64,000 bases of DNA from contig JAJFZO010000344.1 in the NCBI GenBank assembly GCA_021397835.1, forward strand, positions 2,480,001-2,544,000, given 5' to 3'. Positions 1 to 10,770 of the stretch are shown here, one piece after another; positions within the stretch are counted from its first letter, which is position 1, and each line of letters starts with the position of its first letter. The position numbers and the translations under genes are program-made. The notes below the pieces were generated by a model. That model saw nothing but the letters and a program-made list of their open reading frames with translations, was not told the origin of the DNA and did no database searches. The stretch comes from Moringa oleifera (Eukaryota; Streptophyta; Magnoliopsida; Brassicales; Moringaceae).

Positions 1-384
1 TACTAACGATTTCATTATATAAGTTTTCACTATTTTATAATCAAGTTACGAATATTACTCATGATTTACTAATCAAGTTACAAATTTAATAGACGAAAAT
101 AAGGTACATTAACATTATGATGATCATATGATTTATAAAATATGAGGTAATTTATTATACGATTTGCTAATTAAGTTACGATTTGTGGTGAGAATATTTT
201 CAAAGTGTTAGTTACATTATTAATATTACATCAATTAATTTGCATGTAATAATTGAAACCATATAAAAACCTAAAATCTGAATCTGTAGTGACATAGAAG
301 TTAAAAATTATCAATATCATCAAAATATTATGATTTATCATAAGTCAATGGTACAATCATCTAGTGAAGTTGAATTGGGAGGCA

Positions 385-3022
385 TTTGACAAGTTTGTGA
401 ATTATGAGCAACTCCACCACAATTATGGCATTTACGATGAAATTGATTAGGGACATTTGACGATTAAGAGTGGCTTCCTCCATCAACATATTGTGGATTC
501 GAGCATGTTAATCAATTGTGCCCATATTGACCGCATCTAGAGCATTTTTTTTCTACGCATCCTCTCCTTACCAAAGGATATTCTCTGCTTCTTTAGACGC
601 ACTACTGACTTACCATTATTTGGTGGTAATATCACAACTCTTTTAACTTCCTCAGGTACATTTTAATCATACTTGTCACCAACTAGATATACCGGCTCAG
701 CATATGCTGCTACTAGTTGATCCTATTTGTAGTAGTTAAAGTAAAGAGTTATGAAATCAATATTACGTTCCCTGTAAGAAGTATACAATTTATGAAGTTA
801 ATGAAAAAAAGTAAATGAATAATGAAATTAACAAAACCATCAGTATCACCTGGAAGCTACTAGTGCATGTGCACATGGCAAAAGATCAGTCTGAAACTCT
901 CTATAAGTGCAAGTATGTTGATAAGGTTCACAACTGCCTCTTTACCCTTGTGCCTAACCAAAAATACGTTCCAATCAACATTGGAAGTCATCATTTGTAA
1001 TGAAACTTTTTATCTCTCATTCATCAATGAGTGAACCCATTATGTGAGTTGTGACCTCTAAACCTTAGCTTTTTTTATTCGATCATAGAATCAATGTTGT
1101 ATCATATCTCTAATGAATTTCAATAAAGCCATAACGGGCAACTCACGAGCAAATTGAAGACATTAATTCAAGCTCTCGGCAATGTTAGTGGTCATGAGTT
1201 GATATCGTCTCCGGGGGCAATACACACGTGAGCATTTTTTTAGATCTTCCTTTATGATATATTCAAAAGCTTTACGGTAATTAGCTTGTAACTCAGTCAT
1301 TAATTTATTAAATTCAGATTCTCGATATGTCCTAACCGCATTATAAAAATATTTTAGATACATCTTCTCTCTTAAACTTATTCTTTATATTTTGAGTCAT
1401 ATGCTAGGAACATAAACAATGACAAGAATTGGGAAAGACCTTTACGGTGGTCTTTGCAATATTGGCATGACGATTTGATATAATAACCAAGTGTTCAACC
1501 GAATCAATTGCTTCTTTTAACTGCCTTAAGAACCATTCTCATGCTTTATAGTTCTCCAAGTCACCATAACCAAATGCTACTGGATATATCTGTTCATTCC
1601 CATCTTTGCACGTAGCAGAAAACATTATTCTGTGGTACCTCCCTTTTAGGTGAGCAGCATCGATAGCAATGACCGATCTAATTACTGAATGAAACCTCCT
1701 CAATGATTGTCCAAAAGTCACAAATAAATACTTAAATCGATTAGTTCCATCTTCGATGCATATGTGAGCTTTAGTTCCTGGATTAATAGTTTACAACAGG
1801 TGATAATATGAAGGCAGTTGTTGATATGACTCAATTAGATCACCATATGTAAGAAACAATGCATACTTTTTAGCCTTCCAAACTTTACTATATAAAATCT
1901 TTATACTATATAATTCTTTTATGTCACTCACGATGTTTTTCGGCTTAATGATTCTAGCATTGGTAGACAACCTCGGAGCTACAATTTCTCCAATAACAGT
2001 AGAACTTGCTTGTCGATGTTGTCGATCCAACTCTTCAACCGTGCAAGTATGTGTCAAATCACACCTTCTAATTTCGAAGAATTACCCTTGTGAAACTCTT
2101 ACAACATGAATCTTTCATGCATAATTTTCTTCTCTACAAGCAATCTCAAATGCTGATTTGTTAGACCTAGTGACTCTAAATTCAAAGTTCTCAGTTAATG
2201 CATGCATAACCAAAAATCGCTTCAACTTTTTCTTGTTTGAAAAAAACTGACCTCTAGCAAGGGTAAGAATCGGTGTTACTGATTCCATAGAAAGAGTCAG
2301 AGCAAGACTATATAATTCAGCACTCGACGCATTGTATCGTCTGACAACACTATTATTTGAATTATTATGTACCTCTGGGCATGCAACTGGGACATGAGGT
2401 GGGACAGTACATAAGTTCTCATTCAATTCTTCATTGTCGAGTTCTACCTCTACAGTGAGTTCACATTGATCTTCACTGGTAGGTTGAGTAGGTTCAGTTC
2501 CCATGCTTGGGTATTCACACCCAATATCATAGTCCATCTGCTCATCTAAATTTATCTTATTGGTATATTGAGTGTCAAGATGAGTCTCACTATGGATGAA
2601 TGATTCGGTGCCATAGATGTCTAATTGCATAGTAGGATTGCTTCCCGTACAATAATTAAAAGGATTGACTCTTCTTGAAATTTCACATTCACATAAACCA
2701 TGCCTATTTTCAACAAAATTTCTCTCCACTAAATCAACAATTATACGTGAAATTATACTGTTATCGTACAACATAAACTCAACATCTTCATCATTTCTTA
2801 ACTCAATTTTGACAACAATTTTTTCAAATCTTACTATGGTATGCAGTACAATATCAATATTAGAGAAATCAACCTCCGCACAAGATTTAACCAAATCCAA
2901 CAATTGTACATATTTCAAATCCCTTCGAATAACATATCCCTTAGTTTTGATGGCTTTGCCAATATACTCAAAACTTCCTCTAGATTCGGACCACTCACCA
3001 TTCCAAGTTACAATGATCCATA
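385..3022 (-). pseudogene. MULE transposase, decayed
   Basis: Degenerate Mutator-family transposase read on the minus strand. Domains in order: MuDR-type N-terminal region (about 3022-2400, with WNGEWSESRGSFEY); the HTC...RQAS...P.NIVSDIKELY segment (2057-1791); catalytic core with VIAIDAAHLKGRYH and GNEQIYPVAFGYGD (1721-1539); ISNRHANI (about 1465-1440); RRYQLMTTNIAESLN (1163 region); SWIM-type segment with TDLLPCAH (about 900-850); and two CCHC knuckles (about 560-390; the second is CHNCGGVAHNSQTC). It is broken by several stops, a stop inside the first knuckle and a 1-base deletion before SWIM. The second catalytic Asp (usually SDRH) reads Asn, and the first SWIM Cys reads His. The start is also out of frame relative to copy 2. 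The element cannot mobilise itself. Confidence 0.85.
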
Positions 3023-3689
3023 TTCTGTAATGACCAAAAAAACATTTGAAATAACAACTAAAAAGAATTACCTATTATAGATATGAATATAAGATTTCGC
3101 ATGTTACGATTTCATCAAATAAGTCACAATTGAAAAACTTATTACGAAAACTTATTACGATTTTATGAATATTATGAATCACATAATGATGTTACGATAA
3201 ACCAAGTAAGATATGATTTTCAAACATGTATGAAACTAAGATTATGACACGATTCTCAATCAAAGTTACAAAATATAAAGAAGGACACGATATAAATAGA
3301 TACAATTGAAATCTTCACAGTTTTAAGCTATATTACAGTTTAAACGATATACCTATCACCTTCTTTACCCATTCGAGCATGGTTTGATTTTTAAGAAGAA
3401 TATATTGTCAAAAACACAAGCTTCTTTCTCAATGCAGGATAATTATCCTTCGATTCCTTCTTGGGATCTTGATTTGATAGATCTTAGATACAAAGATTAG
3501 AAGAAAAAAAACTCAAAGGAAGAGCGAAGAAAGACAGAGCTCGAGGAGAGACAGAGGCCAAAAGAGAGAGAGAATTTTCCTCCAAAAAGGAAATGTGTTC
3601 AGACAAATCTCATGAATTTTTGAATTTATTTAATTTTTAAGGTTATCATTGTCTTTTGTAAGGGTATTTTTGTTTTTTCAAGATATTTA

Positions 3690-3772
3690 AGTGCTAAAAA
3701 AACTAAACTTAGTAAAACATGTTTCTTTGACAAAAACCTGGTGTCAGAGTGCCAATTTTGGTAATTTTCTCT
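3690..3772. repeat. Terminal inverted repeat of MULE copy 1 (right end)
   Basis: Roughly 80 bp with two AGTGC(T/C)AA motifs about 60 bp apart. The same spacing and motifs occur at the right terminus of the complete MULE (18190-18278) and, inverted, at its left terminus (8556-8645). The outer edge is placed at ...TTTTCTCT, position 3772. Confidence 0.7.
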
Positions 3773-6521
3773 TAAAAAAAGCTAACTTAGAGTGAGAAAG
3801 AGTAAAGATTTATGAAGGTTATCACTCCAAAAGAGTTGACCACTTGGGTAAGAAATCACCAACATATCATGTTACCTTGAGGACAGAAGATAAATAGGAT
3901 TTATAGGGCTCTACCTTAATAAACATTTTATAAAACAAACTTTAATTGTGATATGAAAAGAGAACATTGATAAAATTTAAACAAATACTGTTCTAGTTAC
4001 TAATGCTTTTCCCAAGTTCTTACTAACTTAAGCATTATAAACCATTTGATTGCTCAACAATGCTCAGTTATTTTGTTTTCCTTGCATATTTCCTTACCAT
4101 CCTTCATGCATCTAAGGGAAGTTTTGATATATGTTTTCCTCACACATGTACCCACTATCTTTTCGAAGCATCATAACTCAAACTTTATTATATCTTGAAG
4201 ATATAATTATAACCCCCTCATGCATCACATAATTGGTTGAGTAAAAATAATGCCTTAAGAAAAGTAATTTTGTAACATGTCTTGAAGAATTTTCACATTG
4301 CTTTTGTAAATTTTCATAACATTTTCTATAACTTCTTTTACCTATTATTTGCTTCTATTGTTAATAAGTAAAGTTAATACCTAATAATAGTCATGTGAAT
4401 ATAAAATTAAGAAAAAAAGAAGGAACCCTCATTCAAGGAAAATATAACTAACTAACAAAGTAAGTTGCAAGTATTTATAATATTTACTGTTATAATAAAT
4501 AAACATAAGTATTTTAGAGGATCAGTAAAAAAATATAAGTCAAATTTGATCAAAATTAAAATTCTAGAGTAGACAAAAATAACATGTTATTAAGAACTGT
4601 TAGTGTAATTTCTAGGATTAGTAACTCATGATTCATTAAGTATTAAAACATTTTTTCTAATAAACTTACTTAAATAAAATTAAGTTAAAAAGCATTGTTA
4701 GTATTTGTTAGAAGCGGAAGTCCCATATGAGTAAAGCCGACCTTGGGTTTTTTAGGCTTAAAGGCCAAGATTAAAATGAGACTTTAGTTAATAGATATTT
4801 AAAATAAAATTTTTTTTTAACCTGAAGATCATAGAAAACTTTAAATTTTATTTGGTTTTAAAAAATATTTTTAAAAACTTTAATGTCTTGATATATGTAT
4901 CAAAGGGAGAAGAAAATTAAGAGCTTGAGAAGGACGTTAAACAAATTTAGTTCAGATATGAAATAATTAAAGCAAAAAGTGTTTTATAAATTAAAGAGAA
5001 AATAGGAAAGAGTTTGAAAAGAATGTGAAAAATCTTATGGGAAAGGTCATCAAGGAAAAAGATTAGGCTTTTCTTCCAATTATGACATTAAGTTAGTGAT
5101 GTTTCTAAAGCGTCGCTAACTTGATGATAGTAGATTTAATCGTTATCCAAGTTCAACTTGCTTTTTATATTCAAATAGATGGCTTCGGGTTAGTCGAAAA
5201 AAAATCAAAATCTAGAGCATTAAATCTCGATTCCAATTAAAATTTTGTTCAAAATAAGTTCAAATTTCAATTCTAAACTTTTTGAAGCATCGATTTAAAA
5301 TCGGTTCAGATTCTAGTTCTAAATCGATTTAGTTTTAAGTTTAAATTTTTTTATTTTAAAAAATAAAAATATATTAATTAAATAACTATTGATAAAACAC
5401 ATTTTAATTAAATTTATTAAATATTTAATTATTAATATAAAATAGAGATCACATATTAATAATATTGATTAAATAATTACATTTTCTTACCTTTTATTTT
5501 AATTCTTTTATATTTATTTATTTTTAAAAAATCAAATTTAAATAAAACACCATTGAATTTAAATTATAATTCACAAAAGGAAAATTTTGTAATCAAATTT
5601 TAATGATATTGATTTAAAATTTTATCAAAATATGAAATTATAATAAAATGATGTTGATTTGGCTCAAACACGTGCATTTTAGCTCTATTTGTTAATTTGA
5701 ACTGAACCGTTATTTATACGACCACATATTAAAGCACTAACATCTTGAAAAAATTATCATTTAAAATTAATTAAATTATAGTATGAATTTTATTTTTATT
5801 TTAATCATAATTAATAAGCAATAAAGTTTCAATAATCACATAAAAATCACAAAGAAAGTTTTCAATTTGCATTTTTCTTTTTGAAAAGCAAAATGCAAGA
5901 ACTAAAAGAAAAAATTATAGAATATTACAATAAGATAAAATAACATACGATTACTAATTATTTTGTACTTTTTTCAGAAGCGTATGAAAAGAAATAAATA
6001 TATTTTGTTTAATTAAATTGATTTATAGTAGGCTTAATGCAATGAATGACTTGATTATTTTACAATGTCATTTTGTTTTTCTAGTAAAATTTAATCATCT
6101 TAGGTTGATCTTAATTAGTTCAAATAGATATTGGAAGACAGATAGATTTTAGAGAATGGGATTGCACTTTTTAATTGAGTTAGACCAAATTTATATTATA
6201 TGATCTATAATATGAAATATTAAATATTAAAAAATAATTAACAAGTAATTAAGTCTAAAAATAAAAAAATTAAAACTATGAAAAATAGGTCTATTAAATG
6301 GAAATAAGGCAATCTGATGGTACAGTCTGTCATGTGATCCCTAAGAAACGGAAATAAAGCAACCAGAGAGGACTCTGCTACATTACTGGGAAAACAACTC
6401 AGGCAGAGACATAAATCTTGAAATATAACAGAAACGTTACTTCTTGCTGGCTGCTGAGGCACGCACGTCTCTTACATTAGCACTGAAGGACCTGAGGATC
6501 TTGTCTCTGGGTGGCAAGTGT
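3773..6521. repeat. Segmental duplication, block A (pairs with 22322-25106)
   Basis: Long, collinear, diverged similarity to 22322-25106, directly repeated about 18.5 kb apart. Examples are the stretches from about 3781 and 22335, about 5270 and 23925, and about 6300 and 24880. The block carries an LTR-like segment at its left end (about 3781-4200), AT-rich DNA without genes, and the last part of a GST at its right end. About 4900-5210 of block A is replaced in block B by an unrelated stretch at about 23380-23895. I see no independent gene in this block. Confidence 0.8.
6437..6521 (-). pseudogene. Tau GST 3'-end remnant
   Basis: The last roughly 28 codons of a tau glutathione S-transferase, ending at the TAA complement at 6437-6439. 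Nearly identical to the end of the GST at 25022, including the Leu-Pro-Pro-Arg-Asp-Lys segment and the Ala-Ser-Lys-Lys C-terminus. Homology stops abruptly at about 6521 and unrelated sequence follows, so the body of this gene is gone. It sits about 280 bp beyond the stop codon of the intact GST at 6800-7692, showing that this side once held at least two GST genes. Confidence 0.85.
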
Positions 6522-6574
6522 ATCATTGTATCATCTTCAAACCAGAGTTTGTCCTATGACCCAAAATTTCATAA

Positions 6575-6730
6575 ATGCAGCTGCAGATGGTACTTAATGA
6601 ACTGTATCCAGAACAGATCATTGAAGAAATTGACATAAACAAGCCAGAGGTACTTGAAGAAATTAACATAAACAAACCAGAGGTACTGGAAGAAAGTGAT
6701 ATAAACAAGCCAGAGGGCAACAGATCATGA
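6575..6730 (+). other. 51-codon ORF with three 33-bp repeats
   Basis: Open frame from ATG 6575 to TGA 6728-6730 on the plus strand, opposite to the flanking GST sequences. Its second half contains three tandem 11-residue units of the form EEIDINKPEVL, the last imperfect, encoded by 33-bp DNA repeats at about 6621-6715. This stretch replaces the body of the truncated GST and has no counterpart in block B. I do not recognise the protein. It may be a captured exon fragment or simply a repeat that happens to be open. Confidence 0.4.
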
Positions 6731-6799
6731 TGAAGAACAAAAGGGGTTCTCCTTATTCAAGGAAGTGACATGAAACCTTGAAACTGAATAATGAAAGCA

Positions 6800-7692
6800 T
6801 TACTGCTTGTTGGCTGCTAAGGAGCGCATGTAGGCAACAGTAGCAGTGAAATAGCTCACAAGCTTGTCTCTGGGTGGCAAGCTTTCCTTAATGAGTGGAG
6901 ATTCGATGAAGTTAAGACCCCATTGATGCAGGGATGGAAATCTCTTCTCATCAATTATCTTCATCTCTCCTGCTTCTTCCATAACATTGAGCCAGTGAGG
7001 GATCCAACCCAGTGCCAGATCTAGGTACCCTAATGTTTCTCCACTGAAAAACGTCTTCCCTTCAATCTCCTTCTCCAGAAACGCAAATGATTCTATTGCA
7101 GATGCTATAGCTTTCCCCTTCTCTTCTCCTTGACTACAGCAGGCTTCAAATGCACCCATCAGACACTGTATTCAAGAAAAGAGACGAGGTTAAATTCTGT
7201 TTTATGTAGGCACGTCCATGGAGAAATTTGACTTATGCCTATGAAACGAATCTTGTTGCTTCAATTTTTAAAACAAAGATCTGCAGTTTATTATCCAGCA
7301 TCCAAGCCCTTAAATGGGTCTAAAAAAGAAAGGAAAAAGGAACACAGTAAGAGGTCAAAACTTGGTTACTCTGATGATGCTACCTTCTCATCAGCAAATT
7401 TAGCCCAAAAGCGAGCCATGGCTCTCTGGTATGGATCTTCAGGCAGCAGAGGGTTATGTTCCCAAGCTTCATCGATGTATTCAAGGATGACAAGTGACTC
7501 AGCTATGGGCTCGCCATGGTGCAGCAGCACAGGCACCTTCTTGTGGACAGGATTATGCTGAAGTAGGAGGGCACTCTTGTTTCTCAAGTCCTCTTCCAAA
7601 TACTCATACTCCACTCCTTTAAGCTTTAGAGCCCACTCGATTCTTGCGCAGAAAACGCTTAGAGGAGCGCCGATCACCTTCACTTCACTCAT
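6800..7692 (-). CDS. Tau-class glutathione S-transferase (copy A)
   Basis: Two exons, 7692-7384 and 7165-6800, separated by a 218-bp GT-AG intron in phase 0; 224 aa, normal for the tau class. Tau GSTs are cytosolic dimers that conjugate glutathione to electrophiles or act as glutathione peroxidases or ligand carriers. The N-terminal thioredoxin-like domain (about residues 1-80) holds Ser12 in GAPLSVF at the usual catalytic serine position, the [14 protein letters not shown] segment, and Glu65-Ser66 (IAES), which binds the glutamyl part of glutathione. The helical C-terminal domain follows (about 90-224, with [13 protein letters not shown]). The intron position matches the family. No break was seen, so the gene looks functional. 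Substrate cannot be inferred. Its closest relative here is the copy at 25022-25912. Confidence 0.93.
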
Positions 7693-7762
7693 GGCTGCAA
7701 AATATCAGCAGCCCCTTCGATTACGCACTTTGTAGACAGCTTTTATGTGCAGAGTGTTCGCA

Positions 7763-7769
7763 CTATATA
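7763..7769 (-). promoter_or_regulatory. Probable TATA box of GST copy A
   Basis: TATATAG on the minus strand, about 70 bp upstream of the GST start codon, a typical plant spacing allowing a short leader. A TTGACT W-box-like motif lies further upstream (about 7845, minus strand). Motif evidence only. Confidence 0.45.
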
Positions 7770-8546
7770 ATCTGTTTTAAGTCTTCGTCTTCAACAATGC
7801 TAAACATAGAACACACGCACATCGACAAAACAGCAGGAAATGACCAAGTCAACAAGATTTGTTTATTATCAGAATTAGAGGAAGAAGATGACCCCAAAAC
7901 GTAACTTGTGTCTGCGGAGACTATGAAAATGACTCCTTGTGACCAATTCAAGGGACGCCATTTCTGGCCGCTAGAAAGTCTGAATTCAACTTAGTTAATT
8001 TATGGAAGATACGACGGCGTAACAGAAACAAACTTGAAAATCAACATTTATGATAATTTCCAAAAGTTTTTATGCTAATTAATCCTTCCAACTAATTCAG
8101 TGGATGCCATTTCTAACAACTAGAAAGTTTGAATTCAACTTGTTGAAACTTTGGAATATAGGATGGTGTGGCAAAAATAAAGTTCAAAAATTTAACATTT
8201 ATAATAGTTTACTAGGTTTTATTTTTGAAACCCTCGGTTGAATTTAAATTTTGATTTTATAGTGAAAAATGAAAATGTATGAACTAAAAAGTATGTAAAA
8301 TGAATAGTTATAAGTTAATAGATGAAACTTAAATTGAAAACGTGTAAAGTATATTATGGAAATGCACCTATTTTGGTATCAATTTTTTTAAAATATTATT
8401 AAAATTTTGATATATCAAATTGAATTTTTCATTTATTTAATTTAAACAACTTTACCATATAAAATTTAAATTTTAAAAAATATGCCTTCTCACAAATTAT
8501 TTTTTCTTTTTCTTGGAAAATCTTAATCCTTTGATTTTTAAAGTCA

Positions 8547-8555
8547 AATCTAAAA
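8547..8555. repeat. 9-bp target site duplication, left copy
   Basis: AATCTAAAA immediately outside the left end of the MULE, identical to 18279-18287 outside the right end. Nine base pairs is the standard Mutator target duplication. A perfect match means few mutations have hit the site. Confidence 0.85.
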
Positions 8556-8645
8556 AGAGGAAATTGACAAAAATAGCACTTCTTGTTTCTTATTTTGTAA
8601 AACAAATTATTTTTTTTAACTTTTATGTTTTTAGCACTTAAATGT
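8556..8645. repeat. Left terminal inverted repeat of MULE copy 2
   Basis: About 85-90 bp, diverged inverted match to 18190-18278. Shared landmarks in order are AG(A)GGAA, TAGCACT, ATTTTGTAAAA or its shorter form, and ATGTTTTT followed by AGCACTT. Confidence 0.75.
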
Positions 8646-8885
8646 ATTGTGAAGACTAAAATACCCATATTAAAGATAATAATACCCTTAAAAAGTAAAT
8701 AAATTTAAAAAAAAACAGTACATAGTATTAGTATTCTCTCTCATTGAATTTTCTCTCTCATCGAGCTTTCTCTCTCTTTGTCCAGCCTCTTTCCCCAAAT
8801 TATTTTTATCATGTTTGTACCTAAGATCTACCTACACAGAAGCTAGAAAAGGAATCAAAAGCAAAATCAATTGATTTTGGCTAGT

Positions 8886-10363
8886 TCTCTTCACATTATA
8901 ACTAAGATTTACACAACCAAGTTCGTGTTTTTGGTAACACATTATTCTCCAAAAGTGAAAAGTGTTCGGGTGCGTCAAGAAACTAACAAGTATGTATTTA
9001 AAAGATAATGTATCTTAATACTGCGAAGATTTTATGTATTTGAAAGTTTTCTTCACGTTTAATTTAAGATTTACACAACCAAGCTCATGTTTTTGGTAAC
9101 ACATTGTTCTTCAAAAGCAAAAAGTGTTCGGGTGGGTCAATAGACCAACAAATATGTATTTAAAAGGTAATGTATCTTAATACTGCGAAGATTTTATGTG
9201 TTTGAAAGTTCTCTTCACATTGTATCTAAGATTTACACAATCATGCTCATGTTTTTGGTAACGCATTGTTTTTCAAATGCAAAACGTGTTCGGGTGGGTC
9301 AATATAGACTAACAAATATATATTTGAAAGGTAACGTATCTTAACAATGTTAAGATTTTATGTGTTTGAAAGTTTTCTTCACATTGTATCTAAGATTTAC
9401 ATAACCAAGCTCACGTTTTTTGTAACACATTATTCTTCTTCAAAAGCAAAAAGTGTTCGGGTAGGTCAATAGACCAACAAATATATATTTGAAAGGTAAT
9501 GTATCTTAATACTGTGAAGATTTTATGTGTTTGAAAGTTCTCTTCACATTGTATCTAAGATTTACACAACCAAGCTCACGTTTTTGGTAACACATTATTC
9601 TTCTTCAAAAGCAAAAAGTCTTCAGGTGGGTCAATAGACCAACAAATATGTATTTGAAAGGTAATGTATCTTAATACTGTGAAGGTTTTATGTGTTTGAA
9701 AGTTCTCTTCACATTGTATCTAAGATTTACACAACCAAGCTCACGTTTTTGTTAACACATTATTCTTCTTCAAACGCAAAAAGTGTTCGGGTGGGTCAAT
9801 AGACCAACAAATATGCATTTGAAAGGTAACGTATCTTAATACTGTGAAGATTTTATGTGTTTGAAAGCTCTCTTCACATTGTATCTAAGATTTATACAAC
9901 CAAGCTCACGTTTTTGGTAACACATTATTCTTCTTCAAAAGCAAAAAGTCTTCAGGTGGGTCAATAGACCAACAAATATGTATTTGAAAGGTAATGTATC
10001 TTAATACTGTGAAGGTTTTATGTGTTTAAAAGTTCTCTTCACATTGTATCTAAGATTTACACAACCAAGCTCACGTTTTTGTTAACACATTATTCTTCTT
10101 CAAAAGCAAAAAGTGTTCGGGTGGGTCAATAGACCAACAAATATGCATTTGAAAGGTAACGTATCTTAATATTGCGAAGATTTTATGTGTTTGAAAGCTC
10201 TCTTCACATTGTATCTAAGATTTACACAACCAAGCTCACGTTTTTGGTAACACATTATTCTTCTTCAAAAGCAAAAAGTGTTCGGATGGGTCAATAGACT
10301 AACAAATATGTATTTGAAAGGTAATATATCTTAACACTGTCAAGATTTTATGTGTTTGAAAAT
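8886..10363. repeat. Array of about nine 162-165 bp tandem repeats inside the MULE
   Basis: A GAAG(A/G)TTTTATGTGTTTGAAAG landmark, sometimes varied, recurs at 9025, 9187, 9351, 9516, 9681, 9846, 10011, 10176 and 10341: steps of 162, 164 and then exactly 165 bp. Units include a TTCACATTGTATCTAAG motif and a TTTTTGGTAACACATTATTC motif. Within the array a two-unit, 330-bp higher-order repeat is duplicated (9601-9930 and 9931-10260), shown by alternating variants such as GTCTTCAGG/GTGTTCGGG and TATGTATTT/TATGCATTT. Non-coding. It lies between the left TIR and the transposase start. Confidence 0.93.
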
Positions 10364-10390
10364 AATAATCATAATGTATCATGCATATCG

Positions 10391-10685
10391 TAACATATAC
10401 AGAGAATCGTGCTATGTTTGATTAAATCGTGACTTAGTCACCAAATTCGTGCCATCTTGTGAACTATCGTGACTTCATTCACAATTGATATTCTTTAATA
10501 AAATCGATAAATGAGATAATATTGTTACTTATTTCGTGACATAGACAAAGAATCGTACTATGTTTGATTAAATCGTGACTTAATCACCAAATTCGTGCCA
10601 TCTTGTGAACCATCGTGACTTCATTCATAATTGATATTCTGTAATGAAATCGATACATAAGATAATATCGTTACTTATTTATCTA
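10391..10685. repeat. Two tandem copies of a 146-bp CGTGAC-rich repeat
   Basis: GAATCGT...ATGTTTGATTAAATCG at 10404 recurs at 10550. The unit contains several TCGTGAC or TTCGTGCC motifs and lies just upstream of the transposase start. It is part of a wider set of CG-containing short motifs in both MULEs. Confidence 0.85.
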
Positions 10686-10770
10686 AATCGTTATTTATTT
10701 ACTAAACTTTAGTCTTGTTCTTCTTTAAACATGTTGCTTTTTTTTGAAATATTTTCATAGTCATTGCAGA

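Larger units (their letters stand above)
1..3772 (-). mobile_element. MULE (Mutator-like) DNA transposon copy 1, cut by the window edge
   Basis: Right-hand part of a Mutator-like element whose transposase reads on the minus strand. The right end at about 3772 reads, on the minus strand, AGAGAAAATTACC followed by a GGCACT motif. This closely matches the left end of the complete MULE at 8556 (AGAGGAAATTGAC, then AGCACT), which fixes the border. The next bases, TAAAAAAAG, match the uninterrupted site in the related block at about 22.33 kb, so this element probably inserted into the duplicated block. The other end lies outside the window, so length, target duplication and any Ulp1-like gene cannot be judged. 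Confidence 0.8.

Noticed and set aside
815..1000. Plus-strand ORF at the MULE SWIM region
   Set aside because: The minus strand here encodes the recognisable SWIM segment; the plus frame is its shadow.
7235..7561. 108-codon plus-strand ORF over GST copy A
   Set aside because: Antisense to GST exon 1 and intron; no independent similarity.
8886..10363. CRISPR-like array
   Set aside because: The units are 165 bp and similar over their whole length, without short repeats separated by unique spacers, and the genome is a plant's.
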